Shown: positions 59,348 through 61,054 of the stretch, in pieces
Position numbering within the stretch: position 1 is the first letter of the stretch
Layout of the letters: each line of letters begins with the position of its first letter
DNA from: Bacillota bacterium
Lineage (GTDB): Bacteria; Bacillota; Clostridia; Christensenellales; CAG-138
Reading direction: 5' to 3'
Length of the DNA: 61,054 nucleotides
Assembly: GCA_023399275.1 (NCBI GenBank)
Contig: JAEWQH010000050.1
Span: 1 to 61,054 of the forward strand
Made by a program: the position numbers and the translations under genes
The notes under the pieces: model-generated
What the model saw: only the letters and a program-made list of their open reading frames with translations
What the model was told of the DNA's origin: nothing
The model's database searches: none

Positions 59348-60882
59348 CGCAGCAGCAGGATTTTGCGGCGCAGATCGCCGCGCTGGGCAAGCGCCCCTAT
59401 GTGCCGGGTGAAAACCCGCGCCTGTACGACAAGGACACCGCCTCGCTGCAGGACCGCATGGCACACGAGAACAAGATCGTCGAGAGCTTGGAGAAGGCGA
59501 TTGCGCTCTCCGGACTAAAAGACGGCATGACCATATCGTTTCACCACCATTTCCGAAACGGGGACCACATCGTCAACATGGTGGTGGATACGCTGGCGCG
59601 GATGGGTTTTCGCGATCTTCGTATTGCGGCCTCCAGTCTGACGGACGTGCACGCGCCGCTGATCGAGCATATTCAAAACGGGGTCATAACGCATATCGAG
59701 ACCTCCGGCTGCCGCGGCGAGCTCGCCAAGGCCGTCTCCTACGGATTGATGGACGACCCAATGGTGTTTCGCTCGCACGGCGGGCGCGCGGCGGCGATCG
59801 AGGCGGACGAGATTCACATCGACGTGGCGTTTCTCGGCGCTTCCAGCTGCGATCCGTTCGGCAACGCAAACGGTTATTCGCGCGAGAGCGAGGAGAAGTC
59901 CATGTGCGGCTCGCTCGGCTATGCCCGCGTGGACGCGCAGTATGCCGACAAGGTCATCGTGCTGACGGACACCATCGTCGGATATCCGAACATGCCGTTT
60001 GGCATCTCGCAGCGCCTGGTGGACTATATCGTTCGCGTGGACGACGTGGGCGACGCAGCCAAGATCATGACCGGCGCAACGCGCTTTACCAAGAACCCGC
60101 ATGATCTGATGATCGCAGAGATCACGGCGAACATCATCGTCCACAGCGGCTACTTCTACGATGGCTTCTCCCTGCAGACCGGTTCGGGCGGCGCCTCGCT
60201 CGCAGTGACGCGCTTTTTGCGCGACGCGATGATCGAACGCAAGATTCAGGCGAGTTTTGCCCTCGGCGGCATCACGGGCGCTATGGTAAGGCTGCATGAG
60301 GAGGGGCTGATCCGGCGGCTGCTGGATGTGCAGAGCTTCGATCTGGAAGCGGCGCAGTCGCTCAAAAACAACCGGTTTCATCAGCAGATCGACGCAAACT
60401 ACTACGCAAACCCATACCGGCGCGGCGCAGCGGTCAATCAGCTCGACGTCGTCGTGCTCTCCGCGCTGGAGGTGGATACGAACTTCAACGTCAACGTGCT
60501 GACCGGGTCGGACGGCGTCATCCGCGGGGCAATCGGCGGCCATCCGGACACGGCGGCGGGCGCGTCGCTCTCCATCGTCGTCTGCCCCCTCATGCGCGGC
60601 CGCATGCCCAGCGTACGTGCGCACGTAAATACCATCGTCACCCCGGGCGACACAGTTGATATCCTTGTCACCGACCAGGGTGTTGCCGTCAACCCAAGAC
60701 GGCCGGAGGTCGCAGATCGGCTCAGCCGCGCGCACTTCAAGATCACCCCCATCGAGGAGCTCGCCAAACGCGCTGAGCGCATCACCGGAAAGCCCGAGCC
60801 GCTGCCGCTGAGCCAGCGCATCGTCGGCCTCTGTACCTACCGCGACGGCAGCGTCATAGACGTTATCCGCCAGCTGATATAA
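59344..60882 (+). CDS. citF: Citrate lyase alpha subunit (citrate:acetyl-ACP transferase)
   Basis: 512-aa CoA-transferase-like subunit that swaps acetyl on the carrier for citrate. GLKDGMTISFHHHFRNGDH near residue 57, GASSCDPFGNANGY near 165, SGYFYDGFSLQTGSGGASLA near 265 and TGSDGVIRGAIGGHPDTAAG near 380 are characteristic. ATG overlaps citE (ATGA). A 56-base gap and a good GGAGG lead into the last gene. Confidence 0.95.
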   Translation: MTQQQDFAAQIAALGKRPYVPGENPRLYDKDTASLQDRMAHENKIVESLEKAIALSGLKDGMTISFHHHFRNGDHIVNMVVDTLARMGFRDLRIAASSLTDVHAPLIEHIQNGVITHIETSGCRGELAKAVSYGLMDDPMVFRSHGGRAAAIEADEIHIDVAFLGASSCDPFGNANGYSRESEEKSMCGSLGYARVDAQYADKVIVLTDTIVGYPNMPFGISQRLVDYIVRVDDVGDAAKIMTGATRFTKNPHDLMIAEITANIIVHSGYFYDGFSLQTGSGGASLAVTRFLRDAMIERKIQASFALGGITGAMVRLHEEGLIRRLLDVQSFDLEAAQSLKNNRFHQQIDANYYANPYRRGAAVNQLDVVVLSALEVDTNFNVNVLTGSDGVIRGAIGGHPDTAAGASLSIVVCPLMRGRMPSVRAHVNTIVTPGDTVDILVTDQGVAVNPRRPEVADRLSRAHFKITPIEELAKRAERITGKPEPLPLSQRIVGLCTYRDGSVIDVIRQLI

Positions 60883-60938
60883 GCGGGCGGCCGGACCGCC
60901 AAATACTCTGAACATCCAAAACACATCAGGAGGAAACA

Positions 60939-61054
60939 ATGATCCGATATCAAAAAGAAGCGGTCGTACTGGAGAACGGGAAGCCGCGCGCGGCGGCGGC
61001 AGGCGAAGCGAGCGCGCGGGAGAAGACCATCGCGTACCGGATTCTGCGCGCGCA
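60939..61054 (+). CDS. 5' end of a probable aconitase-family hydratase
   Basis: Only 38 codons are inside the window. ATG 60939 is preceded by CAGGAGGAAACA. The visible protein starts MIRYQKEAVVLENGKP and has REKTIAYRILRA near its end; the SREKTIAYxILxAH pattern is seen in aconitase-like hydratases placed after citF in many Clostridia. The identification rests on this short motif and the position in the citrate operon. Confidence 0.5.
   Translation, partial: MIRYQKEAVVLENGKPRAAAAGEASAREKTIAYRILRA

Overview
The window looks like one continuous stretch of chromosome from a GC-rich, anaerobic, low-complexity-genome Bacillota, most likely class Clostridia. This is inferred from Gram-positive style GGAGG ribosome binding sites, frequent TTG and GTG starts, a RecD2-ComF pair, a ComEB-like dCMP deaminase next to ThyX, an AmmeMemoRadiSam operon, a zinc-ribbon MscL and a citrate lyase operon. 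I cannot name a genus. There are about 54 protein genes, two tRNAs (Ser-CGA and Pro-GGG), no rRNA, no CRISPR array and no intact transposon.

Layout. 1-2.7 kb: 3' part of recD2 overlapping comF. 2.7-7 kb: an MFS exporter, tRNA-Ser and glycogen phosphorylase, all on the minus strand, each with a visible terminator and/or promoter. 7.2-9.8 kb: ddl-murF, joining D-Ala-D-Ala to the cell-wall precursor. 9.8-11.6 kb: phosphate transporter pit with its DUF47 partner. 11.8-13.1 kb: a double-domain class II aldolase. 13.3-21.5 kb: tRNA-Pro, a possible integrase remnant, then a plus-strand run of small accessory enzymes (three GNAT acetyltransferases, an MBL-fold hydrolase, a membrane esterase, an MccF-like S66 peptidase, a diguanylate cyclase, DUF1697, an ICMT-like membrane methyltransferase). 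21.5-22.8 kb: a palindrome island with inverted ends and a strange Ser/Gly-rich DUF937 protein. 23-25.2 kb: AmmeMemoRadiSam genes. 25.3-28.2 kb: an M15 peptidase, a small P-loop protein and a pseudo-amidase. 28.5-31.6 kb: a leaderless Zn-phospholipase-C-like gene, a SLOG protein, dCMP deaminase, thyX and a zinc-ribbon membrane protein. 31.6-43.3 kb: an eleven-gene minus-strand surface-glycan operon from one near-consensus promoter (six glycosyltransferases, a CapA-like protein, a Wzx flippase, UDP-glucose dehydrogenase, UDP-glucuronate epimerase, a phosphatidyltransferase). 43.4-46.1 kb: a leaderless GNAT and a mscL-membrane protein-gtrB operon. 46.2-48.9 kb: two tandem glutamate dehydrogenases, the second without the catalytic lysine. 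49.2-56.7 kb: a lipoprotein and a 2201-residue c-di-GMP protein. 56.8-61.05 kb: a LysR regulator divergent from citDEF, followed by the start of a probable aconitase-family hydratase.

Themes. Several proteins keep a fold but have lost catalytic residues: the second glutamate dehydrogenase, the amidase_3 protein, the CapA-like protein in the glycan operon and the C-terminal half of the class II aldolase. Two genes appear to be transcribed as leaderless mRNAs. The cyclic-di-GMP signalling potential is high: one membrane cyclase plus one giant REC-GGDEF-EAL-PAS-GAF-GGDEF protein with its own promoter and a dyad at the predicted transcription start. No single locus is a clear new defence or mobile system. 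The most novel-looking items are the tandem GDH pair, the pseudo-amidase, the giant signalling protein and the 246-bp element at 21484-21729.
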